Of a stretch of 64,000 bases of DNA, positions 1 through 12,000 are shown piece after piece. The first letter of the stretch is position 1. Every line of letters starts with the position of its first letter. The DNA lies in the NCBI GenBank assembly GCA_000320545.1, contig ADNK01001529.1, forward strand, positions 36,807-100,806, written 5' to 3'. The notes under the pieces are model-generated. The model ran no database searches, was not told the DNA's origin, and was given only the letters and a program-made list of their open reading frames with translations. The position numbers were made by a program, and so were the translations under genes. Origin of the DNA: Bigelowiella natans CCMP2755. Its lineage: Eukaryota > Cercozoa > Chlorarachniophyceae.

Positions 1-138
1 TTTTTCATCTCAGAAAAGAAAATATAATTGCTTCAGATGTAAAAAGAAGGTGTTCAGGTCTTGAGTGTAGGGAGCAGATTTGGATTATGCTGCGTCTTCA
101 ACACGTGCACAAAATTCTTGCACAAATTTTTTTCATCA

Positions 139-1187
139 CTACCTTCCTGTGACGATTACAGGTCGGCCATTCCACGTGCTGTCCGCTGTTTTTAGCGTAA
201 ATTTGGAGCCCCATTCGCCCTGATCTGGCCAAAAATTATCGACCTGGACTACCCACGTTCCGTCAAGAATCGGGTCGAGTTTCTGGTGCGACGTTTCGCT
301 CACTTCCACAACACCGTCATTACTGTTTTGGCGCATATTTGACGTTTTTGGAGTTTCTTTCTCTGGCACTGCTGTTGTCATCGTCTTCGTGGTCGTGGTC
401 GTGGTCGTGGCCGTCGACGATTTGGCATATTTAATCGCAACATTGGCATTCAGAGAGGCATTTTTGGCTTCCTTGTCCTTCGACTTTGTCTCTAAGAAAG
501 AATATAGGGAGATATTAGTTCCTCCTCGCTGCCTACTGCAAGAATATCTCACTGCAGTCTCTATTTCACCACCTTCCGTAGCAGTATTTGTCGTTTGTTG
601 CTCTTTAGAAGTTCTTTTCACAGTGTGGTTGCCTTGCGACCCACATCCACGAACAGCACCACCGTTGTTGTTATCATCCTTGTCATCGTCCTCATCCCTC
701 TTATTCCAGCTATCACGTAGATTACTTGGGTCTTCGTCTTCATTGACTGGTGAAACAATTTCTCTTTCTGGCTCGTTTATCTCGCCAACCTTTTCCTTCT
801 CCTCGATCTTCTCGACAATGCCCTTTCGCATACCTAGTGGGTACAACATTATTGATACTAGCACCAACTACTACTTGCACTGTCTTTTACTATACCAGGA
901 GAGTTTTTAGATGAATCTGGCAGCTCAGCACCTGGGGATGGTGGGCTGCCAAGTTGCCCGTTTTTTGCCTCATCCAAAATACCAGACGAGGAAGTTTTGC
1001 CATCCCCGATCAACTTCGAGAGTCTTGAGGAGAGCCTATTTGCCGTCTGGAAGAGATTGTTAATTCTCAGGTTTGCAGCGTCTACGTTTGCCACAGCTGT
1101 CTTTCCTTCAATAGGCCTTCCTGCTACAATCGATTTTGGAGCCAAGGCCGGGTGACGGTTATATGATCTTGCACGGCCCTTTAAATA
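139..1187 (-). CDS. C-terminal exons of a low-complexity protein, possibly the 3' end of the EF-hand gene
   Basis: Two coding exons: about 1187-896 and 833-139, joined across a 62-nt GT-AG intron (834-895) with matching phase. The stop is at 139-141. The product is acidic and Ser/Thr/Asn-rich, and ends in an ordered Trp-rich stretch (GTWVVQVDNFWPDQG). No ATG opens the upstream exon. Its frame runs in phase to an AG at about 1188. The EF-hand exon upstream has an in-phase donor (AAG|GTGGAAG) just after its YPNR motif, so this may be the true C-terminus of the EF-hand protein with the 1252 stop used only when that intron is retained. Function unknown. The exon join is seen; the link to the upstream gene is inferred. 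Confidence 0.5.
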
Positions 1188-1199
1188 CTTATTTTACAG

Positions 1200-1543
1200 A
1201 ACGAATACGTAACAAACGTTACACCATATACATATACAATTCTAATAAATTTCATCCACAATTGTTGTATTTATGTGTGAAAGTTAAATCTTCCACCTTG
1301 TATCTGTTCGGATAGTCGTCCAGAAAAGCCTTGAACTCCTTGTAATCCACCTTCCCTGACTTGTCCGTGTCAATCTGGTCCCATAGTTGCTTCTGGACTT
1401 TCATCGATACGTTTTCCAGCCTTGATTTTTCTAGGCACATGCCGAGTTCTTGGAACGAAATAAGGCGGTCTTTGTTCGTGTCAGCGGTTCTCCACGCTGT
1501 CACTACCAGGTCCCACTTATCCCGAATTGTATTGCATATAGTG
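1200..1543 (-). repeat. EF-hand module, copy 1 of 3
   Basis: Copy 1 of a duplicated EF-hand segment. It matches 3450-3793 with only about four substitutions across the coding half. The match continues through the stop codon and some 50 bp of downstream sequence, so this is a DNA-level duplication and not just domain similarity. Confidence 0.9.
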
Positions 1544-2148
1544 AGCAGGGAAATCTCAGAATTTCCATTCGTACTGTTGCTTCTGAAGCCCTCAGTTGCT
1601 TTGTCGAGTGCTTGCTTTGTTTCTGCACGCTGTGCCACGAGACGACGACCAAAATCCAGCATCTTCTTCAGACGGCGTTCGATTTGTTTAAGGGCTGTGC
1701 TACTCTGGGTCGCCTGTTGATAGGGAATTTCCATGATTCGTCGCTAGTTCGAAAAATGATACAAGGGATACCTTCTTGAGCTCTGGAGACATTGTGCTTA
1801 TTCGAGACTTTTCCTCATCAGAGGCCTGTTGTTCTTCATCACCTACCTGCGGATCCTGTAAAATGGAAGGGAGGCTGTCGTCCATGTTGATGACGATGGG
1901 CTTGCTCTCGTCTTTTTTGGAGTCCCCCCCTCCGTTGGGGGGAGTTCCCCGTTGCATATCAGCTGATTCTGAGTCGGTCATCAAGGATTTTGTGGGGAGA
2001 GTGTTTGTATTCTCTTCCTCATCTTGGGTTAGGCCCGCTACGTTGATTTGTGGGCCCAACTCTGAGCCAGCAGCCTTCTTTTCCTGAAATATATTATTTT
2101 CTTTTTAAAGGTATATTATTCATGAGTATCTATCTCACCTCGTTATTT

Positions 2149-2188
<40 letters not shown>

Positions 2189-2233
2189 ACTCTCTCACTC
2201 TATCTATATTTACTCACCTCCCTCCACGTAGAA

Positions 2234-2278
<45 letters not shown>

Positions 2279-3315
2279 TATAATATTGTTTTAGAGGGAA
2301 CAGAGGAGGGAGAGAACGAGAGCTGGGATGAGGGGAGGAAAGCGGGTCTACGCACCTCGGATCTGTTCGGATAGTCGTCCAGAAAAGCCTTGAACTCCTT
2401 GTAATCCACCTTCCCTGACTTGTCCGTGTCAATCTGGTCCCATAGTTGCTTCTGGACTTTCATCGATACGTTTTCCAGCCCTGATTTTTCTAGGCACATG
2501 CCGAGTTCTTGGAACGAAATAAGGCGGTCTTTGTTCGTGTCAGTGATTCTCCACGCTGTCACTACCAGGTCCCACTTATCTCGAATTGCATTACATATCG
2601 ACAACAAGTCGAGCGATGGCTCCAAAAGCTTCGGAAAGTCGTTGAGCGGAACAAATCCAGCTTTTTCCTTGTCAAAAATGTTCCAAAGTTTGTTCTTCGC
2701 CACAATGTGGATCTCGATCATTGCAGCATCCAACCCACGAATGAAGGCCTCCTTGGACAGAACCCCAATGTCTTCTTTAAACTCGGCCACGTCCTCAAAA
2801 GCGATTTGCAGCACATCCCACTTCTCCCGCAAAATAGATTTTAGATTCTCCTCATCAGCTCGGTCCCTACTCGCCCTTTTCTCGGCACGTATGCGCATAC
2901 TTTCTCGACGCTGCTTAAGAGCCTCTTCATCATGGTCTTTCGCTTCGGACGCGAACATTATAGTTCTATTGTGCATAGACAACTCACGCTTCAGTCTGCT
3001 ACGTTTTTTCTTCGGCTTGAACTTCTTGGCGAACAGTTCGAGATGTTTTAAAGTGTCCTTTTGTTTTTGGGCGCGCTGCGCGGCTGCGAGGGCGGCTTTC
3101 CTTTCATTCTCTCTGCGTTCGGCCTTTTTTTTTCGAATATAAGCATTTGCTTTGGAACGCTGGGCATCCCGCCGAGCCTTCTTCCGTGCTTGCAGCTCTT
3201 TTAGTTGTTTCTCCATCGCTGCGCGCTGTTGCCTCTCGCCAAAGTCTTCGGGATGTGAGGATGGTATCTTTCCGCTTGTTGTCGTCAACGTACTTTTCGC
3301 GAGACTTTTTTCCTC
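1252..3315 (-). CDS. EF-hand calcium-binding protein with two EF-hand modules
   Basis: Three exons read in phase 0: 3315-2356, 2083-1772 and 1713-1252 (stop). The first starts with a Lys/Arg/Glu-rich coiled coil, then a degenerate EF-hand-like pair, then a canonical pair whose loops start DTNKDRLISFQE and DTDKSGKVDYKE. The last exon carries a second, nearly identical canonical pair, preceded by another coiled coil. Both loops keep all Ca2+-coordinating positions, so Ca2+ binding is expected. The first exon has no ATG and follows a (GT)n-containing intron, so it is probably an internal exon continuing from the 3.5-6.3 kb exons. The second copy of the module is followed by the short tail VEDLTFTHKYNNCG, which is identical to the tail of the copy at 3.5 kb. 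A cytoskeletal or flagellar role is possible but unproven. Confidence 0.65.
2239..2276. repeat. (AT)n microsatellite in an intron
   Basis: A long TA dinucleotide tract between the module-2 exon and the next exon of the EF-hand gene. A CT tract precedes it at about 2158-2184. Confidence 0.95.
2361..2599 (-). repeat. EF-hand module, copy 2 of 3
   Basis: Copy 2 shares the EF-hand coding segment at about 98% nucleotide identity. It diverges abruptly right after the YPNR codons, where it has its own splice donor in place of the tail and stop found in copies 1 and 3. Confidence 0.9.
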
Positions 3316-3339
3316 CTTTGTTTGCAATGGGAATCAAAA

Positions 3340-3377
<38 letters not shown>

Positions 3378-3449
3378 GGACAAATATGAAATATGGCCCA
3401 ATTTGAAATTAATTTCATTCATACTCGCTGTCGTGGCTCTTCATACTTG

Positions 3450-3793
3450 CGAATACAGAACGATAACATTACATCATATACATATACAATTCTAATAAAT
3501 TTCATCCACAATTGTTGTATTTATGTGTGAAAGTTAAATCTTCCACCTTGTATCTGTTCGGATAGTCGTCCAGAAAAGCCTTGAACTCCTTGTAATCCAC
3601 CTTCCCTGACTTGTCCGTGTCAATCTGGTCCCATAGTTGCTTCTGGACTTTCATCGATACGTTTTCCAGCCCTGATTTTTCTAGGCACATGCCGAGTTCT
3701 TGGAACGAAATAAGGCGGTCTTTGTTCGTGTCAGCGATTCTCCACGCTGTCACTACCAGGTCCCACTTATCTCGAATTGTATTGCATACAGTG
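3450..3793 (-). repeat. EF-hand module, copy 3 of 3
   Basis: Copy 3 has the same extent as copy 1, including the shared tail, stop codon and 3' flank. Near-identity at synonymous positions implies recent duplication or continuing gene conversion. Confidence 0.9.
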
Positions 3794-6345
3794 CCTAGAT
3801 CAGGTTTATCAACCTTTGAAGCGGTCGGAGTCACACTTGCTGGAGAACCATCATCTGATTTCCGCAATGCTGCGTCTTTTGGCGCCGCTAATTGTTGGTC
3901 CGATTTACTCATACAACCGGCACTTTTCTCGCTCTTCTTCTCGCCCTTCAGAACTCGTTTCCTTCTCATTCTCGGTACGGGAGGCTTTAATTTTTTCCTT
4001 GGCAACACTGGTTGCTCCTCCACCGACATTTTCTTCCTTTCAACCTCTTCCTTTGCCTTCTTGCTCTTACCTTTTCCAGATGCAAGCTCCGACCTCGCCT
4101 TATTCCTAAGTTTAACGTGGCGGTCGAATTCCTTTAGCGCGGACTTTTTCGCATCCCGTAGCTCCTTCTCCAGTCGCCGCAGCTCTCGTTGCTCTCGTAA
4201 GGCTTGCATCGCTTGCTGCGACCGATGAGCGAGCTTCAACTGCGCGGCAATCACCTGCTCTCTTGATACACTGCTTGGGGTCTTACGGGTGCCACCTTGA
4301 TTTTTACCCCCTGTGAGTTTTCCCGTACCTCTGCTGCTAGTTGTGATGGGGGTAGCATCACTCAAACCACCTATTGATTCGGAAGCAACGCCTGGTGCGA
4401 GAGAAGTTGGGGCTATGGATAGAGATGAGGAGGGGTCTCCACTCCCCACCTGCTTTTTAACCACAGCAGTTTGGTTTTTCCTATCAGCAATACTATCTTC
4501 AGGTTCATCGTATCCATCTCTTCCTCCTCCTCCTCCTCCCCCATGCCATTTTCCAGTCACATCCTCCATACTTTCCTCGCTCCTGTCCCCGTACTTAATT
4601 TCCTCGTGTTCGCCCACAGCCCCGCTTCTTCCTTTCTCTTCCTCCTGAAGCATTCTAAGCAGAGCTTCCGTCGGCATTTGCAGCAGATCAACGAGACGAT
4701 GACGTTTCGAAAGTTTCTGCACAATCTCATCTATCCCTTGCACCGTTACCGCCTTCATCTTTCGCAGCGCCCGCTTTCTGAGCGCTTCAACTGGTGTTTT
4801 TCTTTCCTGTCGTAAAGATGTCAGTTGATCCGATATCATTTCGCCACTCACCCCTCCTAGATGCTTGTCTATAACGGATGTAGTGGGATTTGCGATACTC
4901 CGTGCCATAGCATTGTCACTAATCAACTCTTCGTCGTCATCGCCAATTACAACTTTTCTGTTTGCGCCGTTTTGGCTGTTTTGTTGTAGTTTCTTGGCGC
5001 CAATGCTGGCGATAGAGGTCTCATTCCGAGCAGCTAAGGCAGCACCGCTGTGCTTATTATCCTTCGCGAACTCTCCACGTTCACCATTCTTGAGTGATGC
5101 TATTGCGGGACCAGCCGGGGGGGGGACAGCGCCTGCATGTTTCGAACCGGACTTAGCGTCGTCGAACTGCTCCACAGGAGGCAGTATGGAGGCTGCCTCT
5201 CTTTTTTTCCCTCCTTCCCCTGAACTATGCACTTTGAGCATGCCTGCTTCTGATGCCGCCGCCGTTGGCTTCCTTGGCTTCCTTTGAACGAAGTCGCTAC
5301 CACCGTCGTTGATATCGCCTTGTTTGGCCTCGCCATCGCCGTTGTTTTGTGGGAGAACAGTAATGACAGGGTTTGGCTCCTCAGTAACAGCGGGCAACAA
5401 CCCAGACATTTGAGAGTCTTGGGGATCCTCATGAAGCAAGTCGCCTTTTTGATAATCATAAAGTTGATGATGGCATACAATACGACGAGCACGCGGATAT
5501 ACGCACACACATATATGCATAATACTAGTCAAAGTATTCCCTCCCTCACCCTTCTGTCTCCCCAACCGGTGTGCACAACTTAAGATCGTCATCGTCTAAT
5601 CTCTCATCCCAAACCCACTTTGAGAGTCTTCTGCCGAGCTGCCACAACCATTTTCTAAGTGCGAAATATGTAAAGATCCGTGTTGGGAATCTGCATCAGT
5701 TCCAGCATCCGAATACAGATCCTTCACTTCGTTTTCCTGGTGAGGCGTTTCGACCCCGGCTGCGGGCAGGGAGCTAGGCGCGTGGATGCCCAGCGACTCG
5801 ACAGCTGAACCTTTTCAAAGCGTGTTCGTGTGTGTGTGTGTTTTGTGTGTGTGTGCGTGTGACATGAATTAGTTCATATTTTGACTAGCGTATAGATATG
5901 AGCCGCGGGTTCGCAAGGAAAGAGAGCTCAAAATAAGTGGTTTTCTGTGAGGAAACCATATATTTCATATATGCTGTAATGGTCATAATTATTTTCATCG
6001 AAGACCTGGCTCTTGCAGATCAGACCAGGAATTCAGATAGCCCTCCCGATACGGCATCGCATTCTGATCAATAATGTGAATGAGCGTTCTATGAGTGTGT
6101 GTGGCTGCTATGCCTGTCGTGTGTCGAGTGTGATGTGTTCTGTGTTGTATGTATTGTGTGCCTGTCTGCCTGTCTGTCTGTCTGTGTGGGTGGGTGGGAG
6201 TGACGTATCCTAAATCATCATCAAAAATAACAACAGCTTCTAAAGCAATACCCATAGAGTCGTATCAAATGTAGGCTCATTTCCGTTGACAGCACCCACG
6301 TGCGGCATTTTCCCAAGGACATTGCGATTCACTCCCGAGGTATTC
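3502..6345 (-). CDS. EF-hand protein, long disordered N-terminal part plus EF-hand module
   Basis: The main exon is open from about 5450 down to the stop at 3502. Upstream coding-like exons lie at 5804 to about 5612 and at 6345-6252; the latter has a clean AG acceptor and GT donor. The main exon encodes about 640 residues: acidic and Ser-rich segments, a Lys/Arg-rich coiled coil, then a pair of canonical EF-hands (loops DTNKDRLISFQE and DTDKSGKVDYKE). This pair is almost identical to those at 1.3 and 2.4 kb. The true N-terminus is not resolved. An in-phase donor after YPNR could splice on to the exon at 3315, which would make one giant gene with three EF-hand modules across 0.1-6.3 kb. EF-hand identity is certain; the gene boundaries are not. 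Confidence 0.6.
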
Positions 6346-6926
6346 CTAAACATGTTTCAGAAAGTAAAAAATATTCGCAAATTGTACGTTTACATCTGCA
6401 AAAGCAGTTGTTCAGAGTTTCCAATCATAGCTAAGTTTAACTCCACACAAGTTCATACGCACCATAGTGATTAGAAAAAGCGTTATCATTCTCAATGAGC
6501 TATACTGTGCAGGCATAAAGCTCACACCTTTTGTTGCCGTCAATTGCTTTCTTTGTATTTTTGGATTTCGACACAGACGATGATGTCACCATAGGTTTCG
6601 TCGAGAGATTTGGAGCGTGTTTGCGTGCAGAGGCTCTCGTCTCTTGGACAAGCCTATGAGGAAGATATGAGAGAAGCTATTTGATATCTCCTCCATAATG
6701 TGAGTGTTTGTGTGTGCGCTTTGTGAATTATTTTCTTTCTGTTTTAATATTTTCCTCCCATCCTCTTTAACCCAAACCTGTTTGCCTCCTGACGGATTTT
6801 CCGAAGCACCTTAGAAGCAACGAACACCAAAAATAAATCAGTACTTTGCTCGATATGTTGGACGTAATTTGTGCAAGGAATACTGCAACATAGATAGTAT
6901 TCATGTCGGGTGGGGATGCGAACTTA

Positions 6927-7580
6927 TTAAAAAAGGGCAAAGCTTCCTACATCTTTCGGATTGCGATGAGACATGAACATTTTTTGTATCGTGGACGTAT
7001 CCCGAGCAGCGTTTTGTTCTTTCCGCGTCGTCATTTTTTGGCGACTACGAAACCTCTGTTTCTCCGCATATGCCCTCCTTCTTTCCACAGCCGCAATTGC
7101 ACGGCTATGTGGCGTACCAGCATCGCCCAATGAGCGTTTGGCCTAATAATATGGGGTGAAACGAATGTTATCCTCCTTCTCTTTTAATCTAGATGCTGCT
7201 GTTGCCGCCTAAAGCGAGTCTAACCTCCTCTCGGTAATGTCGGGGCACCGCCTGCTCTTTCTCGAAGTCTTCTCCATCAAAACGGTTACGGGAGCATGGC
7301 ATGATGCTCCGTTTTGATTTTATCGTCTGAGAGAAATAGAAGGTTGTTATACAAAACTCTTCATCCCTATCTCGCTTCGTCTCTCCTCTGCTCTCTCCCT
7401 ACCCTCTGCCTGTCTCTCATCTCTTTGTTGTCACCAACACAACACCTTCTGACCTGCTTTGTGGGTACGAAATTCCAAGATCCCATCCCAGGTACATTAT
7501 CTTTGGGATTCGAGCCACGATTTGCAGACTGCCCTGGAATTGCTACAGAATAGGAGAATATGAACATATATAAGAGAGCG

Positions 7581-7620
<40 letters not shown>

Positions 7621-8500
7621 GTGTCGAGACTGCTTTGAGCGATTACAACTGAGCAATGTTCTCCCAATGGAACCAGAGTTTCGAAAGTCACATCTATTAA
7701 TAAATGCAACCGCTTGCATATGAAATCTCGTATCCGACGAGCTTTGCTGCCCCCCGTCCAGATCCGGGGCCTTCCCTGGGAAATTGAAACAAGGATTCTA
7801 TAAGTACTTCAAATACGAAAATATTGAACCCGGAAAATTTATTTGAATTGCATTATCTAATACTGATACGAAAGTTAACAGTATTTTGGTGCAAGTCAAA
7901 AAGATGATGTCACAACCGTGGCAGTTCTCCCCTACCACCAGCAGATGATGGAATCTGCATCCCCTCCAAGCGGCCTTCAACCGTTGGTTCTCCAAGATTG
8001 TACTTTTTCATTGGCGGTGGATGGTCTGGTTGCGCGTATCTTCTGAATTGAGAAGCTTTTCGGCTTCAAGCTCGTCCGGATGTCATGCGGTCAACCTTCC
8101 GAGAGTGAAAGGTGTGATCCAAGACATAAAATTAAAGATGTGAACAGGATAGCTAAAACTTCTATAACCCACAATTACAACCCTCAGACCCTCCTTTTAT
8201 CACTCCTCTGTGCCCCTTCAGGAGAGAACGAGTGTGCTAATTTAGGGGGATAGGAACCTTCCAATTTACAACTTCCCGAATGTTATCTGGGTGTTGAAAA
8301 AGGGTATTTTCGAAATACATTTGATTTTGCGGATGCGTCTGCGTTTTTTCAAGCCATAATTTGATAGAGAGACCTGAATCTGGAATTCCCTCGCCCGTTT
8401 TAAAGATAGTGGATCTTAATCTCGGTGCCCTAATACCTTCCCGCCGTTTTGATTTTATGCTCGCCTGAGGGCAGGATGTGCTTGCTAATTTACACACTGC
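6927..8500 (-). CDS. Unidentified spliced gene (exons only)
   Basis: I do not recognise this gene. Coding-like exons on the minus strand include about 8500-8250 (basic N-terminus, then KTGEGIPDSGL), about 8043-7937 (between an AG acceptor and a GTAGGG donor; contains MKKYNLGEPTVEGRLEGM), about 7300-7190 (NRFDGEDFEKEQAV) and 7130-6927 (Arg/Lys-rich C-terminus ending VGSFALF and a stop). The last exon looks helical and basic. The exon junctions between these pieces were not all proven, and the start is unknown. Confidence 0.35.
7276..7318. other. Imperfect hairpin
   Basis: ATCAAAAC and GGAGCAT on the left arm are mirrored by ATGCTCC and GTTTTGAT on the right arm. A short bulge and a small loop separate them. 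It overlaps the putative 7.2-7.3 kb exon. A similar core (CCGTTTTGATTTTAT) recurs at 8446-8460. Confidence 0.6.
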
Positions 8501-8639
8501 GACAACAATTTAAAAGTTACCGCTTCAAAGAAAACCCACGGCGTCTATTATTACGGCAATTTCACTCAGTCTCCAGTCTCCAACCTCGCACACCTCGTAG
8601 CATCAGGTGCTCCTTAGCAGCTTTTAGGTGAGAGCTACG

Positions 8640-9089
8640 GCGCCTCGGGCCCTCCCTGGGAATTCCCTTTTGGCAGGGTATATCGCAGATCGGATTTTGA
8701 AGTAAACATGATCTGAGTACACGTCCATGCGGCCGCTAAATTGGTCATGAAGCAATAAGAAGGAGAGAGACAGAAAAGAACAGAATACCGACCAACCCGC
8801 CGCAGTTCAATGTTAAATCGGTTGCGCTACGGGAAAATTGTCGATATCATTGGAGGAGGACCACAGGTGTGACAGCGCTGTCTCTCGCTGTTAAGCGCTG
8901 AAGTCTTGTGCTTCATCTTCAGTTTGGCCAACTAAAATTGCCTTTGTAAACCAAGGAGGCCGGGTGCCCGTGCTGTGGAGTCTTTGGTATGGATGGGAGG
9001 GATATCAAGGTAGCGTCAGACATTATGTAGCTTGTTGCAGCGGTAAAGGGGATTTATGTATGTCTTTATGATCTGCCATTTAGGACCGA
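8640..9089. other. Intergenic region, probable 5' region of the EEP gene
   Basis: No coding segment could be supported. It lies between the start of the minus-strand unidentified gene and the plus-strand EEP gene, so it may hold both promoters. No clear motif was seen. Confidence 0.5.
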
Positions 9090-9528
9090 ATGATGGTCCC
9101 AGCTCGACCAGAGGCATGGAAGAAGGGGGGGGGCTTAAACATAGCATCAAAGAATCCCGAATCTAAGGAGAGTGAGAGTTTGGAGGGAAAAAAGAAGGAG
9201 GAGAAGGCGAAGAGATCATTCTCTATCTTCTCCTACCAAACAACGTCACAGTTGTTATGCTCGAAAGCAAACTTCCCGAAATCCGTGCCATCGGCATTAA
9301 AGTAAGCACTTGCAAGCAAAACTTGAAAACGGAAAAAATTGAAAACGGAAAAAATGTCAACATATGGTATAAAGTGTGATATATGTTTAGAGAGGGGAGA
9401 AAAAGAGAGAGAGAAGATGGGATTTCATATGTATTTTATATGAAAAGACACGTTTGCGCGTCTGTAAGTGTATAATTTATATTAATTATAATTTGTATTT
9501 TCACACACACACGCACACACATATATAA

Positions 9529-9587
<59 letters not shown>

Positions 9588-11059
9588 AAAATACAAAATA
9601 CAAAATACATATAGCAAAGCAAGTGCGTGCAAGGGAAATAGCAACTAGGAGTCACTTAAGGAACTCTCTCTCCCTCTTTTGCCGCAGGTGGAAAAACAGG
9701 GCAAGAACCTTGCTTTCCGAAATCGTGTTGCGGAAAGCAGGTAGCAGCACGTCACATGTTCTATGATATATAGCGTATATTTGAATATATTTGTGGCGTG
9801 AGTGGTACAGCTTTGTGTTTTGGGAAATAATACTTTGGTTTTATCTACAATATACAAATATATATATATATATATATATATATTAATCTAATCATCGACA
9901 TCGTTGCTATTTAATATCTTGTAAAGACGTCGTATGCCTGCAAGGACTCGATGAAAACCGAGTGCTCTCCTTCTGGGTCAAACGGCTTGCTCAATACGGG
10001 TACGCGATGATCCCTCCCCCTGGGCAACAAGAACACCGAAATCATACCCAGAGAGATGCTCTTGCTCCTGGTGTCCCTGCGACGGCTGGGAGTGGGAAAG
10101 AAGGGCAAGGCGGTGACAGTAAAGCTGTTAACAGTGACAAAAACAGGAGCAGCAGCAGCGACTACAAAAAGCGGGCAGGTACCTCTTCTCAGTCCGCACA
10201 TTCCCATCGCCGCAATCCCTGCCGCGTGGTTTCGACTGTGTTTTACCAAAGACGTATCTTTACCTGCGACATGTCTTTTCGGGCCCATGATGACAGAATA
10301 GCAGGTTGTCTCCTCCGTTTTAGAGAGGCGGGCGACCAGGACAATAGCAATGGTGGTGGTTTTTACGGGAGCAGCAGTAGTAGCAGCAGCAGCAGCAGCA
10401 GCAGCAGCGATGTCTCAAACAAAAGCAGTGGTGGCAATTCTCATGGGAGCAGAAACACGAACGATCGCCAAAGCCCAAAGAGAGCCGTCACGCTGACGAA
10501 GGCGTTGATGGTGGTGAGCACCGACCTCAGCATCACTAAAAAGCGCAATGACGATAGCCAAGGAGCTCATGATGATGGAGGAGAAAGAGGCGGAACAGGC
10601 TGTGAGCAGGGCAAGTCCTCTCCTTCCCCCTTGGACCCAGTAGGCATTGTGCGGCACTTTCTGGAAGAGATAGGCGAGAAACATGGCAAAGACATAACCG
10701 TCGTGGTCGCCGGGGACTTTGGCACTGACTTCGAACCTGGGAGCTCAAAGTATAAGAGGTTTGTTAATAGCAGTGGGGAAGGAAAAAATGGTGGCAAGGA
10801 AAACGACGAAGAGGGAGGGGATTCGCTGTCGCCTGTACAGTTTTTGGACAGCTATGCCTTCAGATTGCAAAATGGGGGCTTTGCAACTGCCTTCCCGCCG
10901 GAATCGGAGCCAAGCGTCACAGACTTCATCTTCTGCATGCAGGGTAATACGCAATTTTGCGGTTTTCTTTAATGATTGCGGGGTACGTTTTGTTGAAAAT
11001 GCCATTCGATATGCCGCTGATATGCTGCGCATATATCCATGAGTTTGTGTGTGTGTGTA

Positions 11060-11118
<59 letters not shown>

Positions 11119-11470
11119 TAATGCATGTATGTTACGAAGATAAGGGGGTTTATTATCGCCCACTGGGCCCCGTATAACCATGTGCCTATGTGTCGAAAAA
11201 GCTCCCGAAATTAAAATGCATCAGTAGCATGAGGGCGAGATTCATCCAACATCTCTTTCTTTGTGCCATACTGCCACACATATACCTCAACACGTTATCA
11301 TTATTATGCGCGACTGTTCTGTTTCTTCTCTCTCCATTACCATCATATATGCCTATGTCTTCCACGCAGATGGTCGTTTGGTTGTAGACGATGTTTTAGA
11401 ACTCCAGCATCAAAAGGCTCTCCTCGGTAGTGCTAGTAGTGGGATCTCTTACTATGCAACAGTAGTTTAA
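9090..11470 (+). CDS. CCR4/Angel-type EEP-fold protein lacking catalytic residues
   Basis: Four exons, 9090-9301, 9688-9740, 9927-10943 and 11370-11470, join with matching phases (2, 1, 1) to give 460 residues. The order of elements is that of CCR4/Angel/Nocturnin deadenylases: FSIFSYQ, then WKNRARTLLSEI, then DVVCLQGLD, then VVVAGDFG, then VTDFIFCMQ, then VDDVLELQ. In active members these read SYN, LQE, GDFN and a final SDH. Here they are SYQ, LQG, GDFG and no SDH, since the tail is LLGSASSGISYYA. All the hallmark Mg2+/catalytic positions are therefore changed, and the protein is probably a binding or scaffold pseudoenzyme. A (AGC)n tract at about 10374-10408 encodes polyserine in a disordered insert. 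Fold assignment is from motifs; loss of activity is inferred. Confidence 0.8.
9536..9585. repeat. (AT)n microsatellite in intron 1 of the EEP gene
   Basis: A pure TA dinucleotide run of about 50 bp inside the 386-nt first intron. Confidence 0.95.
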
Positions 11471-11596
11471 ATTGATAATAACTATTACAATAATGAAGAA
11501 GATGCGCCAGGCAAACTATGCTAATCGCCTTGGGAGATAACATTTTTACTCAATTTGCTTCAAGTGTTCGTATCAACAATAATGTTAGCATCATCT

Positions 11597-11635
<39 letters not shown>

Positions 11636-12000
11636 ACATATGGCCAGAATCTGAAGGTGCTCTGCCCAGTCCAAACTTTGGCTCTTTCCATCTCAGCTTG
11701 TGTGCGCTCATACACACCTCAGCATTGGCTTAGGAATTGATTATTAGCCAAAGCCTCATCTCAGGATAAATTATTGTACATGCATGTTCAATGAATGAGT
11801 TGCAAGATTGTACAGAGTTGCATTGTCATTGATGAGATGCCTGATGTGCATTTGAGGAGGGGGGGTTCCATGCGGTATCGTATGTCCGGAATGATGTCCC
11901 TGCCCCACTCGATGCGCTCGCCAGCTAGCATTGCCGTGTCAAGCTTATTGCAACAGACAAAGTGCATCCCATTCACACATGCTAACATGGCGAGGTGCTA
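11471..12000. other. Intergenic region with (AT)n
   Basis: 3' flank of the EEP gene, with a TA tract at about 11580-11631 and no coding sequence I can support. Confidence 0.6.

Noticed and set aside
389-910. Plus-strand open frame opposite the EF-hand-linked exons
   Set aside because: Antisense shadow of minus-strand exons joined by a phase-matched intron; composition is that of a reversed low-complexity region.
2420-3142. Plus-strand frame with repeated MSVSIWSHSCF start, also at 1361 and 3611
   Set aside because: It is the antisense of the duplicated EF-hand module, so its recurrence simply mirrors the duplication.
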